From the IMG/VR virus record IMGVR_UViG_3300047095_001251, positions 1-64,000 of that record: DNA of 64,000 bases; one strand, written 5' to 3'. Below are positions 51,352-61,055 of this stretch, piece by piece (position 1 is the first letter of the stretch; every line of letters begins with the position of its first letter). The position numbers and the translations under genes are program-made. The notes under the pieces were generated by a model. The model worked only from the letters and a program-made list of their open reading frames with translations, ran no database searches and was not told where the DNA came from. This stretch comes from a virus.

Positions 51352-52365
51352 ATGTTAACCAATTCGTTACAAGATATTCAGTATGTTGGTAGTTATTATG
51401 ATGAATATCTTACACAAATAGATAGATATAAAAACTTAAAAAGGCCATCTATTTTTTGTAGATATTTAAAATTAAATAAAACAGCTTCTAATTTTAATAT
51501 TGAAACAGAAGGGACTCATGATAGATTCTATAATGGTGTTTATTATGATTGTTATGAATACACCCCTTTATATTTACTAAGTCCCATTGTAAATAATAGT
51601 GTAGACTCTCAAGATAAGATTGGAAGGATGTTTGATGGTACTACTGAAGCAGTAGTTTACACGATTGATCAACCTACACATAATGATATTATCGTATTTC
51701 CTTATGCCCCGAATTCAATATTGGGAGAAGTTTTTAGAGTTAAAGAAGTAAGTGTAAGTTTAAATAGTTTAAATAAAGGTGTTAAATACTCAAAGGTAAT
51801 TTTAGAAAAGACATCTGTAGAACAGAATTTATTAAAGTATATTAATACATATGTATATATTCTTCCTTTAGAGAAATATATTTTTTCTCAAAAATACACA
51901 GAAGTAATAAAGGAATATAGTAGATTACAAGAAATATTTAGTATATTAATGAATAAATTTGATGAAAAGAATGAATTGTATTATTATGAATTTAATAATT
52001 TTAAAATTTCGCCGCTCAAGATAAATAAAACAATATATAATTTCTTATCTAATGTTAAAAACAATTCAAGATATTTCAATAATGTCAGGTTACCTTTCGG
52101 AGTATTAGAGTATAATAGTATAGATAGTAATAATGGATTAGATTTAAAATTAAATAAATTAACAGATTTAAATTATGACAATTCGCCAATATTATTAAAT
52201 AATGAAGAATTTTTAAATAAACTAATTTTTAAAACAAACATTCCATTATATAATAATGTAATAGATAGAAATTTTAATTCAACTATTTTAAATTACCAAA
52301 TTAATAATCTAACTTTATTATTTGATCTAGAATTATTAATTTTTCAATTTAAAGGATACGAGTAA
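51352..52365 (+). CDS. Putative neck/tail completion protein
   Basis: A 337-residue protein starting MLTNSLQDIQYVGSYYDEYL. The segment YNGVYYDCYEYTPLYLLSPI and THNDIIVFPYAPNSILGEVF resembles the beta-barrel core of T4 gp14-like neck proteins, where a G-D-x-I-x-F-P motif introduces the second half. It opens the plus-strand operon that ends with sheath and tube. The dispersed GC-rich element lies at 52005 (read I-S-P-L-K). Function is inferred from motif likeness and position. Confidence 0.4.
   Translation: MLTNSLQDIQYVGSYYDEYLTQIDRYKNLKRPSIFCRYLKLNKTASNFNIETEGTHDRFYNGVYYDCYEYTPLYLLSPIVNNSVDSQDKIGRMFDGTTEAVVYTIDQPTHNDIIVFPYAPNSILGEVFRVKEVSVSLNSLNKGVKYSKVILEKTSVEQNLLKYINTYVYILPLEKYIFSQKYTEVIKEYSRLQEIFSILMNKFDEKNELYYYEFNNFKISPLKINKTIYNFLSNVKNNSRYFNNVRLPFGVLEYNSIDSNNGLDLKLNKLTDLNYDNSPILLNNEEFLNKLIFKTNIPLYNNVIDRNFNSTILNYQINNLTLLFDLELLIFQFKGYE
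52005..52030 (+). repeat. Dispersed GC-rich element, intragenic copy
   Basis: AATTTCGCCGCTCAAGATAA, followed by ATAAAA; read here as I-S-P-L-K, a different frame from the portal copy. Confidence 0.65.
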
Positions 52366-52374
52366 ATAATTATT

Positions 52375-54414
52375 ATGGATTATAATGATTTAGTTAAATA
52401 TTTCGAATTATATGTAGAGAATTATAAACCATATAAAGATAATAAAGTTTATAAATCTATGATTAAATTTCTTTATAACTATTACTTAGATCATAGTTAT
52501 GAGGAAATTCCTTCTTCATTTAAAACTGCTTTTGAAGAACAGAAAATACCAACAGAATTTATAGATGTTTTACTTTTATCTAATGGGTTTCCAAAATTAT
52601 TATTAGATAATTTAAATGCTGCTGATAAAAATATTTTAGTAAATTCATTAATGGATTATAATCAATATAAAGGCTCAATATTAAGTGTTGAAAAAGTACT
52701 ATCCGCTTATGATGATAATTTTTCAGTATATGAATTATTCTTAGATTATAAAACAATAATCAATAAAGATGATGAAGAAGTAGAAGATTGGTTTTTTGTA
52801 CCATATGCAATTTATAAAGATCCAGATACAAAAGAAGAAGATATACCAGAATATTTTACATTTGATGAAATTTATGACGATGCAAAACACTTCTTTATTA
52901 ATAAAATCGAATTAAATGAATTAAGAAATAATAAAGAAATAGTCTTACCAATTAAAACTAATTTATTAATTCTAAATCAAAATAAAATAGAAAAAGCTTC
53001 AATATTATTAAATTTCTTTTTTATTATTATCTTAAATGAAATAAAGGATGATAGAATTAGTTCTGGAAATAATAAAATTGAAGATATTCTTCTAGATGGA
53101 TATGATACACCTATTAATAATTTTACTATTTCAGATATTTTTTCGTTATGGTTCTATATTATATATAAGTTATATGGAAGAGATATAGTATTTAATTCTC
53201 CTGCATTCTCTATATTCTTTACTTTTGATAAAATAGAAAATATGAATTCCCCTTATACTATTTTACAAATTAAGGATTTGGAAGAAGAATATGCAAATTT
53301 AACTAAACCTATCATTTCTGAATTTGGTCAAATTAAAAATATACAGGATACAAATTATAGAACTAGATTAGATAAATTCTATAAGGAAAGAATATACAAT
53401 ATATTTAATCAATTTCAATTAACTAATTTTAATAAGACTCAACAAGAATGGACTAGTATCTTCAAAGAAAAATATGGATATAAACTAATTAATTATATCG
53501 ATAATAAATTAGATAATCCAATAATAGGATCTACTTCAAAAACAGAAGCAAATAAAATATTTAATGTTTTATATAGCGCATTAGTTACCTATACTAGTAG
53601 TAAATCAGAACTTGAAAAAGAATTAATAGAAAAATATTTTTTAGACGTATTCCCGTTTATCATAATAGAACCAAAGTCTACACCATCATTTAAAGTGTTA
53701 GATTTTATCAAACCATTCCATGTCGAATTATTAGCAGGTGCTAAACAAATATTAAAAGTAAATGATAGTTTTAATTCTGTCTTAATTGATGAGAATTTTT
53801 CATTTTTTAATAATTTAATAAGAGCATCATTAAATGAAGCTAGTCATAATCTAATGTTTGATCTAAGATTTAAAAGTGTAGACAATTGTCATATATTAGA
53901 TAATTGCAAATATATAGTAAATAGAATCGTAAATGACGAATTGGCGATTTTAGAACATTATAATATTAAAATTATTTCAAGGGAAAATTCATTATTAAAT
54001 TTTTCTCATATTTTTAATAATGAATTAATATTCCCTATTTCTCCGGTATCTATGAACATTATAAGTGCAGTTAAATATATAATTGATTCTAATTTTAAAC
54101 ATATTAACAATATAGATAATAATAAAAATTTATTAATTACGCTTCCAATTAAAGATTTACATAATTATATAAATGACAATTTTAATTTTGAAGTGAAATA
54201 TATATCAAATGAATTTTTAAATAATCTAGCGGAGTTAATTAAATATATTATTAAAATATCTGAAGTAATTGGGATTGATTATAAGTATGAATTTGAATCT
54301 AAATTTTTATTTGATTCTTTATTTGATAATTCTGATCAATATAGTTATATCAGTGAATTAGATAATTTTGATAATAACCATATATTAATTTCTTATAGAT
54401 TAGAAGTTTTGTAA
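52375..54414 (+). CDS. Large unknown helical protein (679 aa)
   Basis: Starts MDYNDLVKYFELYVENYKPY. Long Lys/Asn/Ile-rich helices dominate, with an acidic patch (NKDDEEVEDWFFVPYAIYKD) near residue 125. It lies between the putative neck gene and a sheath-side structural gene. The AT-driven composition is the same as in the unknown gene at 28996. No family is recognised. Confidence 0.55.
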   Translation: MDYNDLVKYFELYVENYKPYKDNKVYKSMIKFLYNYYLDHSYEEIPSSFKTAFEEQKIPTEFIDVLLLSNGFPKLLLDNLNAADKNILVNSLMDYNQYKGSILSVEKVLSAYDDNFSVYELFLDYKTIINKDDEEVEDWFFVPYAIYKDPDTKEEDIPEYFTFDEIYDDAKHFFINKIELNELRNNKEIVLPIKTNLLILNQNKIEKASILLNFFFIIILNEIKDDRISSGNNKIEDILLDGYDTPINNFTISDIFSLWFYIIYKLYGRDIVFNSPAFSIFFTFDKIENMNSPYTILQIKDLEEEYANLTKPIISEFGQIKNIQDTNYRTRLDKFYKERIYNIFNQFQLTNFNKTQQEWTSIFKEKYGYKLINYIDNKLDNPIIGSTSKTEANKIFNVLYSALVTYTSSKSELEKELIEKYFLDVFPFIIIEPKSTPSFKVLDFIKPFHVELLAGAKQILKVNDSFNSVLIDENFSFFNNLIRASLNEASHNLMFDLRFKSVDNCHILDNCKYIVNRIVNDELAILEHYNIKIISRENSLLNFSHIFNNELIFPISPVSMNIISAVKYIIDSNFKHINNIDNNKNLLITLPIKDLHNYINDNFNFEVKYISNEFLNNLAELIKYIIKISEVIGIDYKYEFESKFLFDSLFDNSDQYSYISELDNFDNNHILISYRLEVL

Positions 54415-54436
54415 TTATTTTGGGAGATTTTGCTAA

Positions 54437-55162
54437 ATGTTGATTACTCATCATGATAAGTTTTCAATTAGCGATTTCATTAATGGAAATAGTCAACTAA
54501 TTAACGAGAAAAGAAAAGTTTCTCCATTCGTAGGGTTAGTTAGATTATTCCGAAATGATAAGCTAATAAGTAGGGAAGAGAGTAGAAATGGTGATGGAAT
54601 TTTAACCAATATGACCATCGCACAAGGTAGAGAATTTGCAAACCAAAAATTATTTCAATTAAATACTATTCCTCAAGGGAAGCAAGATTTAAGAAATTAT
54701 AAAATTAACGGATTTGGGGTTGGTTCCGGAGGTTCTATTATTGATACTAATTATAATATTATCCTTCAGGGGCCAAGTGTAGCAGATACAGGGTTATATT
54801 CACCAGTAGAGATTAATGAGACATGTTTACTATTAAATTCTAAGAAGGTAGTCAAATTAATTACTTCTTCTGGTGCTGGTCCGGAAGGGGCAGGATCTAT
54901 AGAATATGAAGTTAATCCTTCAGGAGAAACCCCTGGGTTTTACACTGTTACTAAATGTAGATGTATTATTGATTCAACTGAACCAGTTAGAGATGCAGCA
55001 GGGAATTCTGTATCAAATGGGCAATCTGTAAAAATCGACGAAGCATGTCTATACGCTACTGATAATGATTTAAACCCAATCCCATTTGCACATATCTGTT
55101 TCGCTCCTAAATTTATTGAACGTGAATCAACTTTTATTATTGAATGGTATATAATTTTTTAA
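54437..55162 (+). CDS. Unknown structural protein before the sheath gene
   Basis: A 241-residue protein, ATG 54437 behind TTGGGAGA. It is beta-rich with Gly turns (NGFGVGSGGSIIDTNYNIIL, SSGAGPEGAGSIEYEV) and ends FAPKFIERESTFIIEWYIIF, an aromatic closing strand frequent in head-tail connector or sheath-associated proteins. It stands 18 bases before the sheath gene. Likely a tail terminator or connector; not proven. Confidence 0.5.
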   Translation: MLITHHDKFSISDFINGNSQLINEKRKVSPFVGLVRLFRNDKLISREESRNGDGILTNMTIAQGREFANQKLFQLNTIPQGKQDLRNYKINGFGVGSGGSIIDTNYNIILQGPSVADTGLYSPVEINETCLLLNSKKVVKLITSSGAGPEGAGSIEYEVNPSGETPGFYTVTKCRCIIDSTEPVRDAAGNSVSNGQSVKIDEACLYATDNDLNPIPFAHICFAPKFIERESTFIIEWYIIF

Positions 55163-55180
55163 TTTGGAGGTTGTTGAAAT

Positions 55181-58100
55181 ATGGCAATTCCTGCAGTTTA
55201 TGTTACTATTGAAGATGCTAGTTTTGCTCTTCCTTCAACTAATACTGGTAGATCCGTTTATTTAGCGATTCTTGCTGATAGGGGTCCTCACAATAAAGTT
55301 GTTGAAGTAAATAGTATAAGTCAAGCAAGAAGATTATTTGGAAAACCCAATTATCAAAGAACTGGGCAAGGTCATTATCTAATGGAGAAAGCCTTACAGT
55401 ATACCCAAAGAGTATATGTCGTTCGTCCAGTTTTATTAGAATCACCAACTGAGTCGAATAATGCTGCAATAGCAAATGCATCGATCAGATATAATGGTCC
55501 TAATGATAGCACATCGCCCGTTAATGGTATTAAATTATTTTTTACTTCTAAAGCTGACATTCAAAATGATTCCGCCGCTCAAAGAGTATATGCTTTAGAT
55601 TCAAATGTGGAAGAATATTTTTCAATCGGCGATTTAATCTGTAACGAGTCTGATAAAAATGTCGCTAGTACGAAAGCTAAAGAAGTTACAGCTATTTTAA
55701 CAGATACTTATTTAAGTAAAAAGTACCTATTATTAGATTCTCCTTACGAAGGAACTTCTTCGAAGAATTCAAATAATAACTTAATCTATACCGGCACATT
55801 TACTCCAATTGATTCTAATATGAATCATAAGTTTAAATTTACTAATGGTCAAACTAAAGTAATCTGTAATCAAAGTGCATTTGATGCTAGTTTAAATTTA
55901 GTTGATTCTTTTATTGTTTCATCCTTACAAAATTCAAATAAAGAAAGATCATCAACTAAAGTTTTAACAAACATTATTAAAACAAATGCAACTAAAAATA
56001 AATACACTCTACAAATTAATTCTGTAAATTTAGATGATAATGTTATTAAATTAACGTCTCAATCTGGAGAAGATTTTTATATTATTTTTGATATTGATGC
56101 AGGAGGAATCACCGGGGTAACAATTCCCCCAGGAGCAAAATTAGTTAGTATTAATGGGTTTGACCCAATTAATGATACTGCAAATGATATTATCTCATAT
56201 ATTATCGCATCTACTACAACTGATTTTAATACAGCATTTTTAACTACTCAGATCACTCAAGATACTGTAGAATTTGAATGTAATATTGCAGGGGTCGTAC
56301 CCGGTAATAATCGGATTTCGGTATTAGGTGTTAACGCTTCTTCAAATTTCAATACCTCCACAGTAGAAGGTACTAATGATGAGTATTCATTAACTTTAAC
56401 GGAAGGGTATAAAGGGAATACTACATCAACACTAGAAGTCGCAGATATTTTTTCAGTTATTCCTTCTGGTCAAAATGCAAATACTGTAATTAGATCAACT
56501 ACTGGATTAGAATTTAAAGCGGTAAAATATTTTCAAGCTCCTGAATTTATCTCAAATTCTCAATACTCATTTATTAATAATAGTTCAACAGTTACATGTA
56601 TCGACCAAGTCGCATTTAACAGTGTTAATGAAGGTGATTGGATCTATACTGGAAACGATTATTCTGAAGCTAGACAAGTTATTGATAAAATTTCTTCTAC
56701 TGTTAATAATGTTACTACTTATAATTTAATTCTAAATGCACCTTACTCTGGAATTTCTTCACCGATTAACGGGGAAAGTGTAAAAAAATATATTCCAATT
56801 GAAATAGTTAGTCAGGCTAACTCAAGATATTCTACTAATTTTCAATCCGAGAATAACAATATTTGGACTTTCTATGCAGTAGGTGCCGGAAAGTTTTATA
56901 ATAAATTATATTTGGTTGGTAGAAGAAATACTACTTTAGAAAAAATGTATGTTGATGGGAATGGAGTTGTTAAGTTTAAATATTTATTTATGGACTTATC
57001 ACTTTACCAAGAAAATGACGACGGGACAGCTACTTTATTAGAAGGTCCTTGGTCAGTATCTTTAGTTAAAGAAGTTCCATCTAATTCATCAAGTAGTGGG
57101 GAAAAACAGATTGTTAGAGATATATATTCTGGAAAAGAAATGTATATCGAAACAATTATTAATGATAAAAGTGAATTTATTAGATGTATCGAATCTGATG
57201 GAATTTCAAGTCTATTAGATGAAGAAAATGGTGAAAGTTTGAGATTACAAGTTCAATCTATTTTCTCATCTGGTAAAGTATCTGGGACAAGTGTTATTGG
57301 TTCAGATGGATTTAAATTGCAAAGAGGAGAAGACGGAATCCAATTTAATGATCAAGGCAGGCTCAATATAGACGCTGTTTCAGGCGGTTCTGAGGAATCA
57401 CCAGCAGAGATAGGGGGATTGCTTAAACAAGCCTACAATGGCACTCTAGATAGCGAGGATGGCTCAATTGAATTGATTGTACAAACTATCTATCCTAGAT
57501 ATCAATTTGATTATGTTGTTTGTGGAGGATATCCTAACTATGTTCAAAGTTCCGCTAGACAATTAGCAGATCAACGTAGTGATTGTATGTGTTTAGCAGA
57601 CACTGGGAATAATTCAAAAGCAGATGACGATATAGCTTATCGTGATTCGTTAGGGTGGAATACATTTAACGCTATGTTATATTCTCAATTTAGAAAACGG
57701 TTTGATGAATTCACCGGATCGAGTAAATTCCAATTTACCCCTGTTTATCATGCTTTGGAAAATCATTTATTTATTGATGATAAATATTGGATTGCAGAAC
57801 CAGTTGCAGGTATTTTAAAGGGTGCAATTCAAGAGCCTATTGAGTTAAGTTACTCCCCATCGATCATCAAGATGGAAGATTTAATGGATAAAGAAATAAA
57901 TGTAACTATTTCAGAACCAGATGGAAAATACTTCCTTACTCAATTTACTGCATATAAACAACTTTCTGTATTAAAACGCGCACATGCTGTTAAATTTGTT
58001 CATTATGTTAAAAAAGAAATTCCCAAATTATTAAAAGATATTTTGCAGCAAAAAGGAACTTCATATTGGACGAATATGGTTAATTCTAGAATTAATGGGT

Positions 58101-58261
58101 TCTTACGTAAATTCCAAGGAGATACGGGCAGATTTGCTGCTATTTCTAGTTTTTCAGTAGCTTCTAAATTCGATGAAGATAGATCGGAAATTGATGTGGT
58201 CATTAGTTTACGACCTATTCGTGCAATCGAATCTATTAATGTTCGTATTGTTGTAAGTTAA
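55181..58261 (+). CDS. Contractile tail sheath protein
   Basis: A 1026-residue protein. The start (MAIPAVYVTIEDASFALPS, then GRSVYLAILADRGPHNKVVE) and the C-terminal VNSRINGFLRKFQGDTGRFA with EIDVVISLRPIRAIESINVR are the two parts of the conserved sheath core whose arms interlock. A variable insertion of several hundred residues lies between them, making it longer than T4 gp18 (659 aa). Contraction drives the tube through the envelope. The dispersed GC-rich element is in frame at 55568 (D-S-A-A-Q). Confidence 0.92.
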   Translation: MAIPAVYVTIEDASFALPSTNTGRSVYLAILADRGPHNKVVEVNSISQARRLFGKPNYQRTGQGHYLMEKALQYTQRVYVVRPVLLESPTESNNAAIANASIRYNGPNDSTSPVNGIKLFFTSKADIQNDSAAQRVYALDSNVEEYFSIGDLICNESDKNVASTKAKEVTAILTDTYLSKKYLLLDSPYEGTSSKNSNNNLIYTGTFTPIDSNMNHKFKFTNGQTKVICNQSAFDASLNLVDSFIVSSLQNSNKERSSTKVLTNIIKTNATKNKYTLQINSVNLDDNVIKLTSQSGEDFYIIFDIDAGGITGVTIPPGAKLVSINGFDPINDTANDIISYIIASTTTDFNTAFLTTQITQDTVEFECNIAGVVPGNNRISVLGVNASSNFNTSTVEGTNDEYSLTLTEGYKGNTTSTLEVADIFSVIPSGQNANTVIRSTTGLEFKAVKYFQAPEFISNSQYSFINNSSTVTCIDQVAFNSVNEGDWIYTGNDYSEARQVIDKISSTVNNVTTYNLILNAPYSGISSPINGESVKKYIPIEIVSQANSRYSTNFQSENNNIWTFYAVGAGKFYNKLYLVGRRNTTLEKMYVDGNGVVKFKYLFMDLSLYQENDDGTATLLEGPWSVSLVKEVPSNSSSSGEKQIVRDIYSGKEMYIETIINDKSEFIRCIESDGISSLLDEENGESLRLQVQSIFSSGKVSGTSVIGSDGFKLQRGEDGIQFNDQGRLNIDAVSGGSEESPAEIGGLLKQAYNGTLDSEDGSIELIVQTIYPRYQFDYVVCGGYPNYVQSSARQLADQRSDCMCLADTGNNSKADDDIAYRDSLGWNTFNAMLYSQFRKRFDEFTGSSKFQFTPVYHALENHLFIDDKYWIAEPVAGILKGAIQEPIELSYSPSIIKMEDLMDKEINVTISEPDGKYFLTQFTAYKQLSVLKRAHAVKFVHYVKKEIPKLLKDILQQKGTSYWTNMVNSRINGFLRKFQGDTGRFAAISSFSVASKFDEDRSEIDVVISLRPIRAIESINVRIVVS
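55568..55584 (+). repeat. Dispersed GC-rich element, intragenic copy
   Basis: GATTCCGCCGCTCAAAG in the sheath gene, read D-S-A-A-Q-R. Confidence 0.65.
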
Positions 58262-58278
58262 GGAGGGAAATATATATA

Positions 58279-59079
58279 ATGGATGTTATGAGTTTGTCAT
58301 TGGCAGATTTTGTAAATACACTTGTTACTTTTAATACTGATATGCCACACAAGTTTAATAGATTTAGCGGAGGGTTTAATAGAATAGCCCATCCATTTGT
58401 TAGTGGATATTGGTACTTTTTAATTTTTGTCCCGGCTGCAATTTTTGAGGGAGGAGAACATTTAGTTAGTAGTTGGTTTCATTCGACTGCTGAATCGTTT
58501 ACACCTCCTACGAAGTCCCTTAATAAATTCGATGTACCTGGAATGGGGGGAGTGGCTAGTAGTTTTATTGCGGGGCAAGAAATATCGAGAGAATTTTCTG
58601 TAGCATTTAGAGAATATCAAACATTGCCTATATCTACAGCACTAAGAACTTGGATTTCTGTAATTGATCCACATTTAGGCAGATCTCCTTTGAAACATTT
58701 TGCCCCTTATGAGTACAAGGGAGCAGCCATGGCGATTTTAGCAAACCCGACGTTTACTTTAGATGGTAACAAGCCATCTTTATCCAAGGACGATATTGAT
58801 CAAGTTTATTATTTCGATGGGGTATTCCCATTGTCAAGTGGAGAAGATGCATTTGGATCAGATATCTCTACAAATGATGGGATTCAATTGAATGTATCGT
58901 TTACTTTCGATGGAGGGTATTATACAAAAGAGACAACTGGATTAGTTGATAAAGCTATACGACTGCTAGATGATGTTTGGAATCCTGTGGGTGACTCTTT
59001 AAGTTCCGGGATCAACGATATGAGTTTATTATCTTTTGGACCGACTGTTGCAACTAAACCTATTGGCGGTAACGGGTAA
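58279..59079 (+). CDS. Tail tube protein (gp19 type)
   Basis: A 266-residue protein. LSLADFVNTLVTFNTDMPHK opens it; GQEISREFSVAFREYQTLPI, then RTWISVIDPHLGRSP and GAAMAILANPTFTLDG are the tube beta-barrel strands of gp19-like proteins; GIQLNVSFTFDGGYYTKETT closes it. It follows the sheath gene, the order seen in nearly all contractile tails. AAGGAGG stands 12 bases before ATG 58279; ATG 58288 is a possible alternative. Confidence 0.88.
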   Translation: MDVMSLSLADFVNTLVTFNTDMPHKFNRFSGGFNRIAHPFVSGYWYFLIFVPAAIFEGGEHLVSSWFHSTAESFTPPTKSLNKFDVPGMGGVASSFIAGQEISREFSVAFREYQTLPISTALRTWISVIDPHLGRSPLKHFAPYEYKGAAMAILANPTFTLDGNKPSLSKDDIDQVYYFDGVFPLSSGEDAFGSDISTNDGIQLNVSFTFDGGYYTKETTGLVDKAIRLLDDVWNPVGDSLSSGINDMSLLSFGPTVATKPIGGNG

Positions 59080-59097
59080 CAAAAAATATTAATTATA

Positions 59098-59123
59098 AAA
59101 GAGACCGAAAGGTCTCTTTTTTT
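59098..59123 (+). terminator. Intrinsic terminator after the tube gene
   Basis: GAGACC-GAAA-GGTCTC followed by TTTTTTT ends the sheath/tube operon and faces the convergent minus-strand family. Confidence 0.85.
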
Positions 59124-59151
59124 ACGATTTTATTATATTTAAATAAAAAAA

Positions 59152-59532
59152 TTATATATTTTCCAATATTAATTTCTCTAATTCAATATTTAATTCATCA
59201 ATATCAATATTTAGATAACATAATATATTATTTCCACATTTTCGATATCGATTTTCATTAATACGTATACATGTATGGAGTTTTTCATAAAAAGATACAT
59301 CAAATTGTAACGAATATTTGTTATCATCAGTAATATTCATAAAAAATGAGACACTATTTTTAATTTGATGATTAATGAAACAATTATTTTGCTCATTTTC
59401 TCCGATTATTCTGATTTTATGTTTCCAAAGAATAATTATCTGAAAATTTTTTAATCTAATATTTTGTGGATATTTTTTATATCCTATATTAAACAACTTG
59501 TTAATAGTATTTTCCAAGTTAACCTCATACAC
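59152..59532 (-). CDS. Tandem-family protein with conserved C-terminal tail (member 1)
   Basis: A 126-residue protein ending NIDIDELNIELEKLILENI. It aligns over most of its length with the member at 61393: both have an IIG-x-x-x-E-N-N-x-x-I-N block in the first half and C-x-x-x-L-N-x-D-I-D-E-L-N near the end. The last 41 bases before its end are identical to those of the member at 59556. It is the promoter-distal gene of the minus-strand array. Function unknown. Confidence 0.6.
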   Translation of the reverse strand: MYEVNLENTINKLFNIGYKKYPQNIRLKNFQIIILWKHKIRIIGENEQNNCFINHQIKNSVSFFMNITDDNKYSLQFDVSFYEKLHTCIRINENRYRKCGNNILCYLNIDIDELNIELEKLILENI

Positions 59533-59555
59533 ACCAATTTTAATTTAAAAAATAA

Positions 59556-59888
59556 TTAAATACTACTTAATATTAATTTCTCTAATTCAATATTTAATTC
59601 ATCAATATCTTCTGAATTCAAAAGCGATTCGATGACTAAATTATAGTCTAGTTTCGATGAGAATTCCAACCCATTTGAAAATTCTATTATTATATCTCTA
59701 TCATAATTAATCGCATAGATTTTATTTTTTTTAAGAATTGTTTGGAATGATTTTTTTATAAATATCTCTGGATAATAATATAAATTAAATTTTATTTTAT
59801 AATGAATTAAGTCGAAATCTATTGAAAAACACTCGTTTAATTTATATATATCTTTAAGTTTTTTACACGTATCTTCGATTATATTCAT
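59556..59888 (-). CDS. Tandem-family protein (member 2)
   Basis: A 110-residue protein ending EDIDELNIELEKLILSSI. The N-terminal helix (EDTCKKLKDIYKLNECF) is followed by strands (YKIKFNLYYYPEIFIKKSF), the same layout as the other members. 59569-59609 is a 41-base exact repeat of 59165-59205, covering the shared tail. This suggests recent duplication or gene conversion restricted to the 3' end. Confidence 0.6.
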   Translation of the reverse strand: MNIIEDTCKKLKDIYKLNECFSIDFDLIHYKIKFNLYYYPEIFIKKSFQTILKKNKIYAINYDRDIIIEFSNGLEFSSKLDYNLVIESLLNSEDIDELNIELEKLILSSI

Positions 59889-59907
59889 AATAAATTATTC
59901 CTATTAT

Positions 59908-60285
59908 TTAAATATTCTTTAATATTAGCTCTTCTAATCTTTCATTTAATTTTTCGAATATATTATTATTATAAAATCTATAATTAAGATTTATTAATTC
60001 TTCATTATTGATTTGTTGAATATTATCATCTTTTATATTATATAAATCGACGGTAAAGCCATCTTTTTTTTTATAAATGTGACGTATTTCCATTCCAAAC
60101 GAATGCATTATATACAACTTATTCCCAAATGATACTTGTATGGAGCAGTATTTACTGTGATCGAAGTATTCGAAGCGTATTTTAAAATAATGATATTTAA
60201 AAACAAAAGACTTAATTTTTATTTTTTCTAATATTAAGAATGTATTACAAAGTTTATTTAAATTATCAATTATACCAGTATTCAT
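59908..60285 (-). CDS. Tandem-family protein (member 3)
   Basis: A 125-residue protein ending IFEKLNERLEELILKNI, a diverged form of the shared tail. It has the same N-terminal helix plus beta-sheet layout (KIKSFVFKYHYFKIRFEYFD). Its start codon overlaps the stop of member 4 (TAATG at 60283-60287), so the two are translationally coupled. Confidence 0.55.
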   Translation of the reverse strand: MNTGIIDNLNKLCNTFLILEKIKIKSFVFKYHYFKIRFEYFDHSKYCSIQVSFGNKLYIMHSFGMEIRHIYKKKDGFTVDLYNIKDDNIQQINNEELINLNYRFYNNNIFEKLNERLEELILKNI

Positions 60286-60608
60286 TAAATGGTATCCAGT
60301 ATCTTGAATTCTAATTCATTATTTAATCTATCTATCTCATTTTCTAATTTTAATAGATATAATTTATTATTTATTTTATTTAAAAATGATTTATTACTTA
60401 CTAACTTGAGTTTTAAAAGTTCTAACGAATTATACTCTATATATTCTTTATTTAGGTATATTATTGGATTTTGATATTTATTTTTTTTAATATATAAATT
60501 ACTAGAAAATTTTAAATAGTAATAATTCATATTTAATTTTCTAATTAATTTAAATAATTCAATTATACCAATAGTGAAATCTATTTTTAATTGAGAGATT
60601 TTATCCAT
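60285..60608 (-). CDS. Tandem-family protein (member 4)
   Basis: A 107-residue protein ending ENEIDRLNNELEFKILDTI, the most diverged tail. It is the first gene after the early-type promoter at 60639-60664. Lys/Asn/Tyr-rich with the usual helix and strand start (DFTIGIIELFKLIRKLNMNY, then YLKFSSNLYIKK). Confidence 0.55.
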   Translation of the reverse strand: MDKISQLKIDFTIGIIELFKLIRKLNMNYYYLKFSSNLYIKKNKYQNPIIYLNKEYIEYNSLELLKLKLVSNKSFLNKINNKLYLLKLENEIDRLNNELEFKILDTI

Positions 60609-60638
60609 TTTCCTCTATTTAATATTTAAGTTAAACTG

Positions 60639-60664
60639 ATATATATAATATCTTTATGAAATAA
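60639..60664 (-). promoter_or_regulatory. Early-type phage promoter (minus) inside the tandem family
   Basis: On the minus strand: TTATTTCATAAAGATATTAT, 30-55 bases before ATG 60608. Confidence 0.65.
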
Positions 60665-60674
60665 ATTAAAAATT

Positions 60675-60703
60675 AATTTCGCCGATCAAGAAGATAAATA
60701 AAA
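60675..60703 (+). repeat. Dispersed GC-rich element, intergenic copy
   Basis: AATTTCGCCGATCAAG, then AAGATAAATAAAA, on the plus strand between member 5 and the promoter of member 4. Confidence 0.6.
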
Positions 60704-61045
60704 TCAAATATTTTCTAATATTAGTTCTTCTAATTTAATTTCTATTTCTTCTATATTTATAAAACTCGCAATTTTCACAAAGTAATCGAAATCTAATATT
60801 GTTATATTTAATTTATTTGTTTTTAAAATTAGTTTAGTAATTTTATCTAATTTGTATTCTTGAACTTTGTAATCATATTTAAAATCCAACTGGAACTCAA
60901 CTACATTAGATTGTCTAATAAATATTTTTGGATCAGTAAGTAATAATATAGTCAAAATATAATTTTCAAAAACAAACGACTTTTCTAAAAAAAAGCATTG
61001 ATCATAAGTGAAATTTAATATTTTTTCTAATTCTTTAATTAACAT
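60704..61045 (-). CDS. Tandem-family protein (member 5)
   Basis: A 113-residue protein ending NIEEIEIKLEELILENI. The N-terminus (LIKELEKILNFTYDQCFFLE, then FVFENYILTILLLTDPKIF) keeps the family layout. It is separated by 10 bases from member 6. No functional motif seen. Confidence 0.6.
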   Translation of the reverse strand: MLIKELEKILNFTYDQCFFLEKSFVFENYILTILLLTDPKIFIRQSNVVEFQLDFKYDYKVQEYKLDKITKLILKTNKLNITILDFDYFVKIASFINIEEIEIKLEELILENI

Positions 61046-61055
61046 TTAAAAAATC

